This document shows, one piece after another, positions 1-11,900 of a DNA stretch of 64,000 nt (position 1 is the first letter of the stretch; the number at the start of each line of letters is the position of its first letter). The notes under the pieces are model-generated. The model made no database searches. It was given only the letters and a program-made list of their open reading frames with translations, and had not been told where the DNA came from. Made by a program: the position numbers and the translations under genes. The DNA is from Lycocorax pyrrhopterus obiensis (lineage: Eukaryota > Chordata > Aves > Passeriformes > Paradisaeidae): contig JACSVZ010000022.1 of assembly GCA_014706295.1 (NCBI GenBank), forward strand, positions 7,086,830 to 7,150,829. Direction: 5' to 3'.

Positions 1-2283
1 AATGGCTCCCTGGTTATGAGGCCACACTGGATCATAGAGAGATGAACTGCATGTCCACGCAGAGCAAGAAGCAGAACCTCAGGAACCACATCCATCCATC
101 CATCCCTGTCCAGCACTGTCTTGAAGTGTGTTTGTGAGAGCAGCTGGGAAAGAAACCTCAGACCGAGAGAAAGTGAAACTGGAATTGTGGCTTTGTTTGA
201 AGAACACTATAAAGCCATTATTGACTTCTACTATTCTGTTAAATTTTCATTTCTCAACCTGTTCCTGCATGTTTTAAGCTGATGGGTTGGCAGTGTCATA
301 GCTCAGTAGCTCAACCCTTATTTTTAAGAAATCTAGGTATTGAAATTAATACTGCTTGAAAGTCTGTTCCAAGGATGAAAGCAGGATTGCTGTTCAGTTC
401 TGCAATCAGTCTTGGTCTTGTGTTGTACAAACTCTCCACCAGCTGTTTCATGACACAGAACTGGAGTAACCCTAATCTAGAAACTAGTAGGTCAGTACCA
501 CATTACTACTCCTCAAATATTACATTTTCTTCACACAAAGCTGTGCTGGCAGGCAGAATGAGCTAATGTGTCAGCAAACAAGGTTTTAGCAGTGACTGAA
601 TTTCAAATTACCTTTATATTAGACTGTTTAGATTGTTGGACATCATGCAGTAAATGTAATGCAAGTGATAATATTCTAAAGGATCCACTATGTTTGTAGT
701 AAAGCCAAATGAGACCAATTCTTTGGCATTACCAGATCTACTTTTTGGTTTATTTGTGGCTGCTGCCGCTGTCTGATCTTGTGGGAAAAGCTGAGTAGAT
801 CTGAAATCTGTGAAGCTGCTGCCTCTTCACAAAAGTCCAAATTTCATCAGAAATGCAATGACACAAAAGTCAGCAACAGAACCACTTTTAATGGAAGTTT
901 CATGGAAGCTCAATTTCTTTATTATTATTTTTTCATCCATTCATTTCTGGAGGGAAAAAAACACCCTCAAATGAATAAGCTGTCCTCCCAAACAGCTGCA
1001 CAGTGAGGTACTGAAGTTCCAGCAGCCTGCCAGTGCAAATACTCATTAGTCAAAGCAAAGGTTTACCGTTTCTCAGGTTGTTCTTGTGGCTCTTCTACTG
1101 CAAAATACTCGGGTATATGCTTGTGTGAGTGTCTTGTGCGTTCTGGGCTTCAGAGAGGAAGATGAAAACTTAGCTGGGGAATTTCACATGGGTTTCAGCT
1201 AATTAGCAGCAAGATAGCATTAAATTGGACAGATGGATCTTACAAAAATGGTCTTTATGGACAATGCAATAATGTACTGATTAGTATGCAACTAATCTGG
1301 GCCCTTTTTCTTCTGCACTTACAATCATGGAAATGTAATCATTCTGGCTCTCCTAATCTGTAAATATTCAATAGTTTATGGCTTTGTACTATTAACTTCC
1401 ATCCAGATGTAAAGAAGTTTGAAATATGTATTTTTATTCTTACCTATATTTTCCATAAAGACAAAACCCATACAGTGTTGTACTCTATGCAAAATACTGT
1501 TTGTGCAATCTTATTTTCATAACAATTATCTGTATATATTTTCTCAAGTATAACTTTTCCACTTTGTTGTTCATGTCATCACTTAAACAGGCAGCTCTTT
1601 CAACGTGGGATTTTTTCTGGACAATTACTAATATATTGATGATACAAAATACTACCATTTGCATTTATTTTTGATAGAGTGGACTTAATATCAAAAGTAC
1701 ATTGAAATATATACCTAGAACTTTAGGAACATTGTAATTATAACTTAATAACCTCTTTTACATGTGGTTACTCAGCATAACAAGTGACCATGGAGGTAGA
1801 GTGTTGTGAGGTGCTGTTTGTGTTAATCACCATAACTGCACTGCTAGCGTGGGAAGTTATAAGAACATAAAATATGATTCATTTTTTTTCCCCATAAGCA
1901 TGAGTATTTGACAGTATTACTGAACTTACTAGAAGCAGTTTGGGCTTTCTATTTTTTATATTTCCTCTAGCTTCTACTTAATTAACTCAAAGCCTACATT
2001 AAGTTTAATTCAATACTAACTTCCATGGGCTTTCATGGGTGTGTCTGTGGTTTAGGCAGGCTGTAAGGAGCCTGTGGTGGGGCACAGCTGCATCTACTCA
2101 CTATTAGTGTGATAATTTTCCTTCTTGTCCTTCAGCTCCCTGGTACAAAGTGCAGCAGCTGTGGCATGGCTAGTGTGGAGGCATCCTTCATTGGAGAAAG
2201 AATCAGCTCTAATTAATTAATGAGCAACGACTTTTGGGCAGTGGTCTCTCAGTCCCGTTAAATCCTGTGTGCTCCACCAGGTG
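1..2283. other. Upstream flank, no supported gene
   Basis: AT-rich unique sequence with a short ATCC microsatellite at 88-106. No ORF here has protein-like composition or a recognised family. In mammals FAM83D lies upstream of DHX35 on the same strand, so part of this stretch could be the 3' UTR or flank of FAM83D. I see no coding sequence that proves it. Confidence 0.5.
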
Positions 2284-2446
2284 ATCACAGAATGGGTTCG
2301 GTTGGAAAAGACCTTAAAGCTCATCTCATCGCATGGGCAGGGACACCTTCCCCTATCCCAGCTTGCTCCAAGCCCCGTCCAGCCTGGCCTTGGACACTGC
2401 CAGGGATCCAGGGGCAGCCACAGCTGCTCGGTGCCAGGGCCTCACC
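2284..2446 (-). mobile_element. CR1 LINE 3' fragment, reverse orientation
   Basis: It begins ATCACAGAATGGGTTCGGTT and continues as the reverse complement of an avian CR1 3' tail: the AAGACCTTAAAGCTCATCT block, GGCAGGGACACCTTCCCCTA, then the block ending CCAGGGCCTCACC. CR1 copies are typically truncated at the 5' end, as here. It lies about 290 bp upstream of the DHX35 start. Confidence 0.85.
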
Positions 2447-2639
2447 TAATCCAAATGTGCACCTTATTCCCTAGTGGTCCACTGCTCCTCAGACAACCAC
2501 TCGCAGGGTAGTTTGCCGGACGTTAGATGTTATTAAGTGTTAACAACGACTCCGCTGTCTCTTGGTTGCAGAGATCTGGCCCCGTAGGCTGTGTGAGGGA
2601 AGAAAGGGAAATGTTATTCCCGGCACACTTCGGCCATTC

Positions 2640-2960
2640 CCGTGCTGTGGGAGGGGCCGCCAGGGGGCGCGGTCTCCATGGCAACGCGGGGCGCGTCACG
2701 TGGGCGCCGCTTCCGGCTGCCCTCTCACCCCAAGATGGCGGCGCCCGTGGGGCCGGTGAAGTTTTGGAAGCCGGGTGAGGGATGTGGGGGGTGCGGGGGA
2801 TGGAGCCCTGGCCCAGGCTGGCCGCGGTGAGGGATGCAGGGGAGGGAGCCTCGGCTGGCCCTGGTGGGGGGTGTGGGGGACAGAGCTCCGACCTGCCTGG
2901 CCGTGGTGAGAGATGCGGCGAAAGCCGGCAGCGCTGCCCCCCTCGGCTCTTGGGGGTCGC
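2640..2960 (+). promoter_or_regulatory. DHX35: CpG-rich DHX35 promoter with clustered motifs
   Basis: This is the only dense CpG segment around the first exon. Within about 85 bases it carries a CTCF-like core CCGCCAGGGGGCGC (2657-2670), an RFX X-box-like GTCTCCATGGCAAC (2672-2685), a USF-type E-box GTCACGTG (2695-2702), an ETS site CTTCCGG (2710-2716) and a YY1-type AAGATGGCGGC (2732-2742) that overlaps the start codon. No TATA box is seen. This is a housekeeping-type TATA-less promoter. The transcription start is not determinable from sequence, but probably lies between about 2600 and 2725. Confidence 0.8.
2735..2774 (+). CDS. DHX35: DHX35 coding exon 1 (residues 1-13 plus 1 nt)
   Basis: Encodes [13 protein letters not shown] plus the first base of a Gly codon, then donor gtgagg at 2775. 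Phase 1. The initiator context is CAAGATGG. An in-frame ATG lies 57 nt upstream at 2678. Intron 1 (2775-4180) contains the rest of the CpG-rich stretch, a CR1 fragment and a T-run near 4054. Confidence 0.93.
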
Positions 2961-5900
2961 CGGAGCGTTTGCAGTGAAGGGCAACAAGGCTCTGAAAGGG
3001 TTCGAGAAGATGTTTTACGAGGAGCGGCGGAGGGAGCTGCGTTTGCTTATCTCCGAAGAGGAGGCTTAGGGGTGACCTCATCGCTCCCTACAAGTCCCTG
3101 GCAGGAGGCTGTAGGGAGGTGGGAGCCGGTCTCTTCTGCGGTGTCTGCCGTGAGAGAACCAGAGGAAATGGCCCTAACCTGGGACACGGGAGATTCAGAT
3201 TAGCTGTTACAATTTTTTTTGTCGCTGTTCGGGTGGTCAGGCATTGGAATAATTTGCCCGGGAAGGTGGTGGAGTCACCATCCCTGAGTGGTTTCAAGAG
3301 GCGTCTGAATCTGATGCTGGGTGATGTGGTTTAGGGGTTACAGGGGTGGTGCAGGGTTGGTGGTTGGACTGGATGAGCTTGAAGGTTTTTTCCAACCTTT
3401 ATGATTCAACGAGGGCAGCGGGGAAATGGCTGTCCCCTCACTGCCAAAGCACAGGGGGTGTTTGTGGCTCCAGCTGGGTGCTGCCCGGTGTGGGGTGGCA
3501 GGGGAGGGGATGGAGTCGGTGGCTTGTGGGGTGGGTGTGCTACCCTTCGGGGAGCCTCAACGGGCTGCGAAGTTTGCAGGGGAGTCCCAAGGAGTTCTGA
3601 GGGAGGAGCAAAATCCTGGACTTGGGTGGGAATAACCCTGGTTAACAGCAGGGAGAGCAGCTCAGTGGAGAAGGACCTTGGAAACAATCACAATAATAGT
3701 TGATTTGTGGTAAAACTGCTTGGCAGTTCTGAATAAGGACTAACTTTAACAGTGGGAGAAGTGCAAGCAAGCAAATCCTACAAAACAGGGGAATCCTCCT
3801 CTTTGCTCTCAGACTTTCCCAGTTGAGTCTGCAGCTGGAGATGACACATTCTGCTCTTGAGATGAGTTTTTGTTTCTAGCTCACTCGATTCCTCATTTTC
3901 AGGTGTCAGTAGTATTGTGATAATTTGCAGCAGGGATAAATAAAATTTCAGTTCCTGAGGTAAGTTCAGAGCTGAAGAGAGGGGCGTATCCCTTGTTTAT
4001 TTTTAGTTAGTATTTCAATTGCTTTCACAGAAAACTTGGGGGTTTTTGTTTGGTTTTTTTTTTTTTTTATATACTGCCACCTATGATTCCTATTTGTATG
4101 AAATGTATTTATTTTGGCTGAATTGTGATAGACCAGGCAGTAGTGTATTGTTCCAGTTAAAATTCACTCCTGTCATGTAGGCTCAGAAGGTCCTGGTGTC
4201 AGTGTCTCGGAGGAGAGGCAGAGTCCTGCTGAGAGCAGCGCTGTGACCGTCGTCTATAACCCTTATGCTTCCCTCTCCATTGAACAGCAAAGGCAAAAGC
4301 TGCCTGTTTTTAAGGTACAGAAGTTCTTTTTGATATATTAAATGTGTTGTACGATGTCTGTCTTGTCTGTCTTGTTTTTTTTTTTAAAGGGCAATATGAA
4401 ATCACTTTGCAACATAAAATAATAGGTTTATGACTTTGCTTTCCATTTATTGGAATTTATTGTCCTGTTTGACAACTGTCAGTGACAGTTTTAAGGGCTT
4501 TGTTGATGTATGTTATTTACTGTATGTTCTACGTGTCATTTAGAGATTTTAAAGGACGGTTTAGCTTTTGGCAGTGAACTCCATGTAACAAGAAGTTACT
4601 GTGTCTGCCAGATATGTAAATATTGTCATTTTAATTGTTTTCTTATTTTTGTGCAATTTTATGTATTATTTTTTTAATTTTTTTATTATGTATTATTTTG
4701 TACATTTTGTACATACATATTATGTTATTTTGTATATTTGTTATTATTATGTATTATTTTTGTACATTTTGTGTTTAAATGTCATTTTCTCTTTCAGCTA
4801 AGAAATCACATACTTTACCTAGTGGAGAATTACCAGACTCTGGTGATTATTGGGGAAACAGGATGTGGGAAATCAACGCAGATTCCACAAGTAAGTGTCT
4901 GTTTAGGTTAGTAAAATCAGGTGTTCCCTCAGGGGATTTTACATGGAATATTGAACAGAACCAGGTCAAAACACAAAGTGTGAGGGTCTAACACCTTGGT
5001 ATAACCACAGCATGACCAGTGCCTCTCTTATCCCCATTCTTGTTTGCAGTACCTGGCAGAAGCTGGCTGGACAGCCGAAGGAAGAGTTGTTGGGGTGACA
5101 CAGCCTCGTCGGGTCGCTGCTGTTTCAGTGAGTGTCCAAATCTTCCCAGTCTGTTGTCATTATAACCTCCAGTTTATCAGCAGGTTTTGCTCAATAGCAG
5201 GAATCTGCATGAGCTCCTGAATGAAGAGATGTTTCTGCTTATCTTTCTGTAAGAGTTGCTGGTGTTACACACTGAATTCAACCTCATTAGTGGTCTGGCC
5301 AAACATTTTTCAGCTTCAGAATTGCAGATGTAGAAGCTTTGAAGTAAAATTGACTGATGTCAGCAGAACTGTGTACGGAAGTTAGGGCTGAGCTGTGATT
5401 GACTCAGAACTCAAACTGTGCTTGTGTGACCCTCAACTTCTTTCACAAGGTGAAACAGTGATGTAAATCTGCGTACAGTTATGCAGCCAATGGAAGGAAC
5501 AAGAGGTTGTGTACGTCTTTCTAGCAATTCATAACTAGGTTTTTAATCTTTTTTTCTGTGTTTGTTTTTTGTTGTTGTTATGGGGTGTGGTTTTTTTGGT
5601 TTCCCCTTGTAAAAATGTCAGGCAGAAGAAGAAACAGTTTTATTGTGAGATATTTTTGCATATACATATTATGTCTTGAAGAGTGTAATGTCAGCTGGAT
5701 GTGCTGTGAGGGGGAAAAGAGGAGATGCTGAGGGCAACGACTTCTCCTCTCTGCTAAGTATGCACAGAAAGCATTCAGTGCTCCTTGTCTTCACAACTGC
5801 TGCCAGCCCCTGACTTAGGTGAAGTTTCTGCTGCAGCATTCTTTTTATACAGAGAACTGAGGTGCCATTTTATAACCCTCATTTTGCCTGTTCTCTGTAA

Positions 5901-8900
5901 TGCAGTAAATGGTATCCACAACACACCAGCATCTACTTCGGTAAATACAGTAGAATCCAGTGTTCTTTGACCAGATCCAGCCTGGTTGAGGGAACAGTCT
6001 CTAGCAGTGCTCTGCATCTTGTGCTTTGGGCAGTCTGCCTGCAGTGTCCTCCCATTTCTCCTTCATAGGGCATCCAGCTGACAGAGCACAAGTTCTACAG
6101 GAGATGTTGGGAGTGCTGCAATGATTTCTCACAGCAAACTCACTTCTCTTTTCCCTTTCATGTCTTAATGCGTCATTTTTAAGCCTAAAATAGAAAGATT
6201 ATTCCATTCAGGCTTTGTACATAGACACAGCAGGGTTTTTGTTCGAGGCTGTTGTTGCAGACTGCCTGGACTGTGGCTGTTTCAGGAGATGAGAAATGTA
6301 ACTGATGATTTATTGCTTTGTCTTGAACTGAAAGTGATATTTTATTTTAATAGGTGACTTATCTGCTCTCCCATCTAGGACATGGGGGTTGTTAGACATA
6401 AAGATAGCTAGTTGCAGAGATATAAGGTGTAGTTCAGAAATTACTGAACTTCTCCTTGCATTACCCAGATTGACAGTTACCCTGAATTCTTGGGCTGAAG
6501 GTGATGAAGTGATAAGATTCCAACTGAAATAATGAATTCACTGCCTGTAGGTATGGCTTAGAGTGTCAATCAAATGACTGACGGTAGCTTCTTGTTGGAA
6601 TTCTAGTGGGACTAATTTATGTATTGTGGAGTTTTTTTGTGTCTTTAGATGTCTTTGTAGTTTGTGATGACGCAAGGCTGAAGTGTACTGAGCTGTTTCT
6701 TGCTTCTGAGGATCTCTCTTCTCAGGTTGCAGGCCGAGTTGCTGATGAAAGAGGTGCAGTGCTGGGACATGAGGTTGGATATTGTATTCGGTTTGATGAC
6801 TGCACAGACCCACAGGCTACAAGAATTAAGGTGAAACATGAACACTGTGTGGTTACTCTGAAGGGATTAGTTGAAACTCTTCAAGTACTTTTGCAAAATT
6901 ATTGAGAACCTTGTGATGCCCAGTCAAGAGAATAGGTAACATTTCAGTTTCCCAGGTGGGCACCCCAAAATTGTGCTTGAAATGGCTGTGGCAATCCAAA
7001 CCTTAATAAAACGAGTACCTGTTCTGTTCTGGTAGTCTGACAAGCACCATTTTAAATCTAAAGGACAATTCCAAGGTATGGCCAGCTGTTGGTACAGCGC
7101 TGGTGTGACCTGTGTGTCACTCAAAGTCATTGGGAAAGGCTGCAGTGAATCACAGATTAAAAGTATCCTCGCTACCCTGAAAATAGATTTTGATTGAAAG
7201 CACAGATAAAACCCAAATGAGTAGGCTAAGAGACAATTTGGTAGATTAAATAGCAGCTTTGCAGCTGTTCTTCAGTGCTGTGAGCAATGTTAGTGTTGCT
7301 TTTGTTCCTTCAGAAGAGGATTTGCTTTAGTTGTGCTGGAATAGCAGTGATGATGGATAAAACAATTTGCTTTGTGATTTTTTTTTTCCCAGAGGCTGGT
7401 TGTTCCTTTTACAGTGAAAGAAATGGAGATGTTTGTTCATTAAATAGAGCTGAATTTATTTATTTATTTTTAAAGCATGACGGTTGTTCATTTAGAGTTG
7501 GAAATTTGGAGAGTTTTACCATCAATTCTTGCTTAGTTCAAGACCACAGTTGCAGTCACAGTATAATTTGATAGATCATTAGAAAATTAAAGGCAAGGAA
7601 AAATTCAGGCAAAAGCCTAGAAAATCATCTTTAAAAACCACAGTTAGCTGAGACTATCTGATAAGGATTTTTCTACATTTTCTTTTTTCCGTTCACTTTT
7701 AGTTTCTAACTGATGGTATGCTGGTGAGGGAAATGATGGCTGATCCTTTATTAACAAGATACAGGTAAGAAAACATGGAATGAGTGCTTGCTGAAGTGCA
7801 ATTTGGTAAAAACCTGCATTTTTTTAGCTACTATGACAGCAGTTTTTGTAAATTATTAGTGGCTAGTATAAATTAAATACCAGAAAAGTGAAAATTACTG
7901 TAGAAGTCTGACTTCTTTATGTTGTGAAGACTGCTAGTTGTTCATTGCAACACTAAAATCAACAGGATTTGATGCTGTAGTTTTGGGACAAAAGCTAAGT
8001 GGGCCTTATAGGGTCTGAATTGTTTCATTTCATAATTTTAAACTATTTTTTCTTCCTTATACTAATAAAAAGAATCGACAACAAACAGGCTTTTCTGATA
8101 TCCAGAAGACCTACGCAGTATAGTAAACATAAACTTGTTTTCTTCTACCCCTTTCCAAAAATTAGCCTGAATAGAGAACAGTGTGCATGTCCCATGTGAT
8201 GTCAGGTACATTTTTCTCCCTGCTCCATTGCTGCAAGTTTTTTAAACTTCCACAGTTTTGTGAGTGGCTGTGAACAGTAATAGTCCAGCAGCAGACTTCA
8301 AATAATGGTGTTTCTAGAAGACAGGGAGACACTGATCCTAGTGTCAGTCAAGTAATTTCTGAAACCTTATCTTTCTGCTTTTTTCACAGTGTCCTCATGC
8401 TGGATGAAGCTCATGAAAGGACTCTTTATACGGACATTGCCATTGGCTTACTAAAAAAGGTAATTATTTTTTAATTCACGGTTCTCTGTAATTTTAATTT
8501 GGTAATTTTAATACACTTCTCTGTAACTGTTTTAATTTCCATCCTTTTCATTAAACCTCTGATCCTGATGGCTGGTAATTGAGGGAGTGTGATTGCTGCT
8601 TCCTCATTTAGGGAGTGTGATTGCTGCTTCCTCATTTATCCTGCAGCCTATTGTACATACCCAGCTATTTTCTTTGGTCATCTGACATTCAGGATCCTCT
8701 ATTTCTTCCTCCTGATGCTGAAATCTCTCCTTAGCTGATAGTACCAAAAATACAGTGTTGATTCTGCTGCTGCTGATCATGTGAAGTGATCTGATAGGGG
8801 CTTGCTGACTTTCAACCTACTGAAGATCTGACTGCCACCAGAAATTAAGAGTAAATTAAAATAACAGACTGAATGCCCTTAAAATAAATACATAAAACTC

Positions 8901-11900
8901 CAAACAGTCATCAGGTTCTTAAACTTACGGGGTGATATGGCTGCTTCATTCATCATCTGTCTTGTAGTTTAAAGTAGTTTTGTAGAGAAGTTTCTGGTAG
9001 TCTGGGTTCTCTAATTCTTGGTTCTAGTCCTGTATTTCAGAAAGCAGTTTTTACTCTGGATGTTATTGGTCTCTCTCCCAGGTTCAGAAGAAGCGTGGGG
9101 ATCTTCGCCTGATTGTGGCTTCAGCCACCTTGGATGCAGAGGTACAGCTCAGAGATTTGGGTTGAAATGAAGTGACATTGGGTGGCAGCTCCACTGCTGT
9201 TTGTGTACAGCTTATCCTCTGTGCTGCTTGGGAAGCGTTGCTGCTGCTTGAGTGGTTGCAGGAAAAAAAAATCTGCTGTAGTTCAGTTGCTCTGTTTGGT
9301 TTTCATGTTGTATTAGCAAACTGTTTTGGATTTGAGTTTAAATATGAATCTGATTTTTATGTATTGTTCTTTTTCTCCTTATTTGTATTCTTTGTAAATA
9401 CAATTGTGTTCTCAGCTTAATTTATTAAGAGGCATTGATTTAGCTCAGTTTTGCTGATAGAAATAATTTGAGGCAATTATACACAAGTAAAAACAAGTGA
9501 TAAATGAATAGATTTAATTTCAGTGAGATTTTACTAGATCCCTGATTGACTCATGGCCTGTGGACACTTATGTAAACTTAGTAAAAACATCATTAGTTTA
9601 ATTTTGAGTATGAACAGAAGAAGATCTCTCTTAGAGCTGAGCAGTGTTTCACCCAGCCCTGTGTTCTGCTTGTAGCAGCAGCAGCAACAGGAGATGCTGT
9701 TTAGGGAGAGCACACGAGCCTGTGCACCTGCTGTGGGTCTGTTCTCTTTGAGCTGCCTCAGCATCTGCAGGAGTTGTAACAGAGATATTAGTCAGCACCT
9801 TGCTGCTATTTCCTTCTACCATGTGTTTATGAGCCTGCTGTTTGTTAATTTGTCTTTGAATCTGCTCAATGAAGCTGCAAGTCTCCAGGACACCACGTGA
9901 GAGTAATTTTCAGATGTTTGCCGCCTGCTATGTCATGAAGTACTTGGTCTAATTTCTTTCAAACCTGTTAGTTTCATCAAGGATCTCCTAGTTCTTGTAC
10001 TAAGGATTTGTGTTTAAAAAAAACACTCCCAAAACAAGTTTCACATTTACTTTGTCACCCTTGATTCTGTAAACCTCACTTGAGTCTTCTCAACCTTGTG
10101 CTCCCCAAGAACAGCCTTTTCAGCCTCTCTTCATGGCAGCTACTCCATCTCCTGGATCATATTCATTCCTCGTCTCCACTTTTCCTAACTCCTGTCCTTA
10201 ATATTGGTGGTGAAAGCTTTCATGTGGTGCTGAAGATGTGGGCACACTGAGATTTCCTTTAGTGACAAGTATCATATGCCGTGAATGTTGGCAGTGTGCT
10301 GTGCTTTGGTAGTATTTGCACTGCTGTATATTCTGTATATTACAGTGCAAAATTTTAACTGCCAGAAATCACATTTCAAATAGTTGACAGTTAATATAAA
10401 ATGAGTTAATAGGAGAAAAATGATTGGTGTGACTATATAAACATTTTTTTAATACAGACTTGATGGTTATCTCTACAATGCATGTAAAAGTTGAAATGAA
10501 TTATTTGAGTTCTTAAGTTCATTCTCTTGCTGTTATTTACTGAAAATACTTCATGACAATAAATCTAAATTTATGAAGGTGTCTCACAATTCACAAATCA
10601 AAAACTTACATAAATCGTGCCTAACTCTGCTTTTATTAAGTGAGATCTTGGTGTTCAGTAAGAGCTGGAGGATTTACTTGCTTATCCAAAAATTGGATGA
10701 GAATATGCAGGCCCTATACAAACCTTTTTGCACTAATAATTTCTAAGTTCTTCTTAGCTTTGACTTTGCTAATGTGATAAATCCAGTTAAAAGATTCTTT
10801 ATCTTCTTTTTCTTTCTTTTTTGGATCAGCTGATACAATTAATTTTATTTCCCTTTTCAATTTTTACTTCTCAAAGTAATAAACATGCAAGACTATTTGT
10901 GCTAAATGCCTGAACCCCAGACAGAATAGAGGGCAACAAAATAAAACTTTCACATTTTTTAATTGACACTGTCAAATAGATGAAGTAAACATCCAAGTAG
11001 TAGTAATTTAACTTCTTTGTGTCTTTAGGTTTTTCTCTCCATTCCTTGAAATGTCAAACTGAAAGTGTTTGTTTTTATTTTAATGTAGAAATTCAGGGAT
11101 TTCTTTAATCAGAACGATACGGGTGACCCCAGCAAAGACACCAGTGTGATCCTTACTGTGGAGGGGAGGACGTTTCCAGTGGACATCTTTTACCTACAGA
11201 GGTGTGTTTTTGTCTGCTCTTGGCAGTAGTGAGAATGTGCAACTGTGCTGTCATTTTGTCTAGGTCAGAGCTCTGGTGTCCAAAAGCTGCTCTGTTTGTC
11301 CCTTCTGCAGGGGAGGAGTCAGTACCTATTTTTCTGCTCACGTCTCTGCTGTTTTCTCTCCCCATAGCCCTGTTCCTGACTATATAAAATCAACTGTGGA
11401 AACTACAATGAAAATTCACCAGATGGAGAATGATGGTGATATACTGGCATTTTTAACTGGCCAGGTATAGACATAAGCAATTTTTTGTTTTGCTTTACAG
11501 TGCTGTATTGTGAGCTTTGCAAAGCTGCCTCTGTCTCCTGAGGCTTTCCTTAGTTGTGCTTACTTTATTCTCAGTGAAGATGACAAACATTTCTGTACTG
11601 ATGGGAGCAAAACTAGGCCAGTCCCAAAGATGTGAAGACAATATATGGCCTGAATTTATTAAAGCTAGTGAGGGATGATAGTTTTTGTTATTTAATGCTG
11701 TATTTTCTCAGCCTTGTTAGTGAGTGGAATATTGTGTGGTTTGTTGGTGCAAGTCACACATACCCAGCTGTTAAACTGACAGTGAGTCATCATTAATAGT
11801 TAAGGCAAATGGAATTTACATTTGTTAGGCTTAACATCTGAAGTGTTTGACAGAAAAACAAATTGCTATGAGATCACAATTGTACTGGTCTCTTCTGCTC

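Noticed and set aside
1..180. Possible last coding exon of FAM83D at the window edge
   Set aside because: The open frame from position 3 runs to a stop near 139, but I cannot match it to FAM83D. Synteny alone is not enough.
3119..3334. 71-codon ORF with [15 protein letters not shown]
   Set aside because: It is the relic C-terminus of a CR1 LINE polyprotein, not a host gene. The same core appears in the CR1 copy at 14301-14557.
6606..6725. 5' extension of exon 5 as additional coding sequence
   Set aside because: The frame is open, but it contains no DEAH-family residues and a good ttctcag acceptor sits exactly at the conserved boundary.
8583..8638. CRISPR-like or satellite repeat
   Set aside because: Only two directly adjacent copies, with no spacers and no array, in a vertebrate intron.
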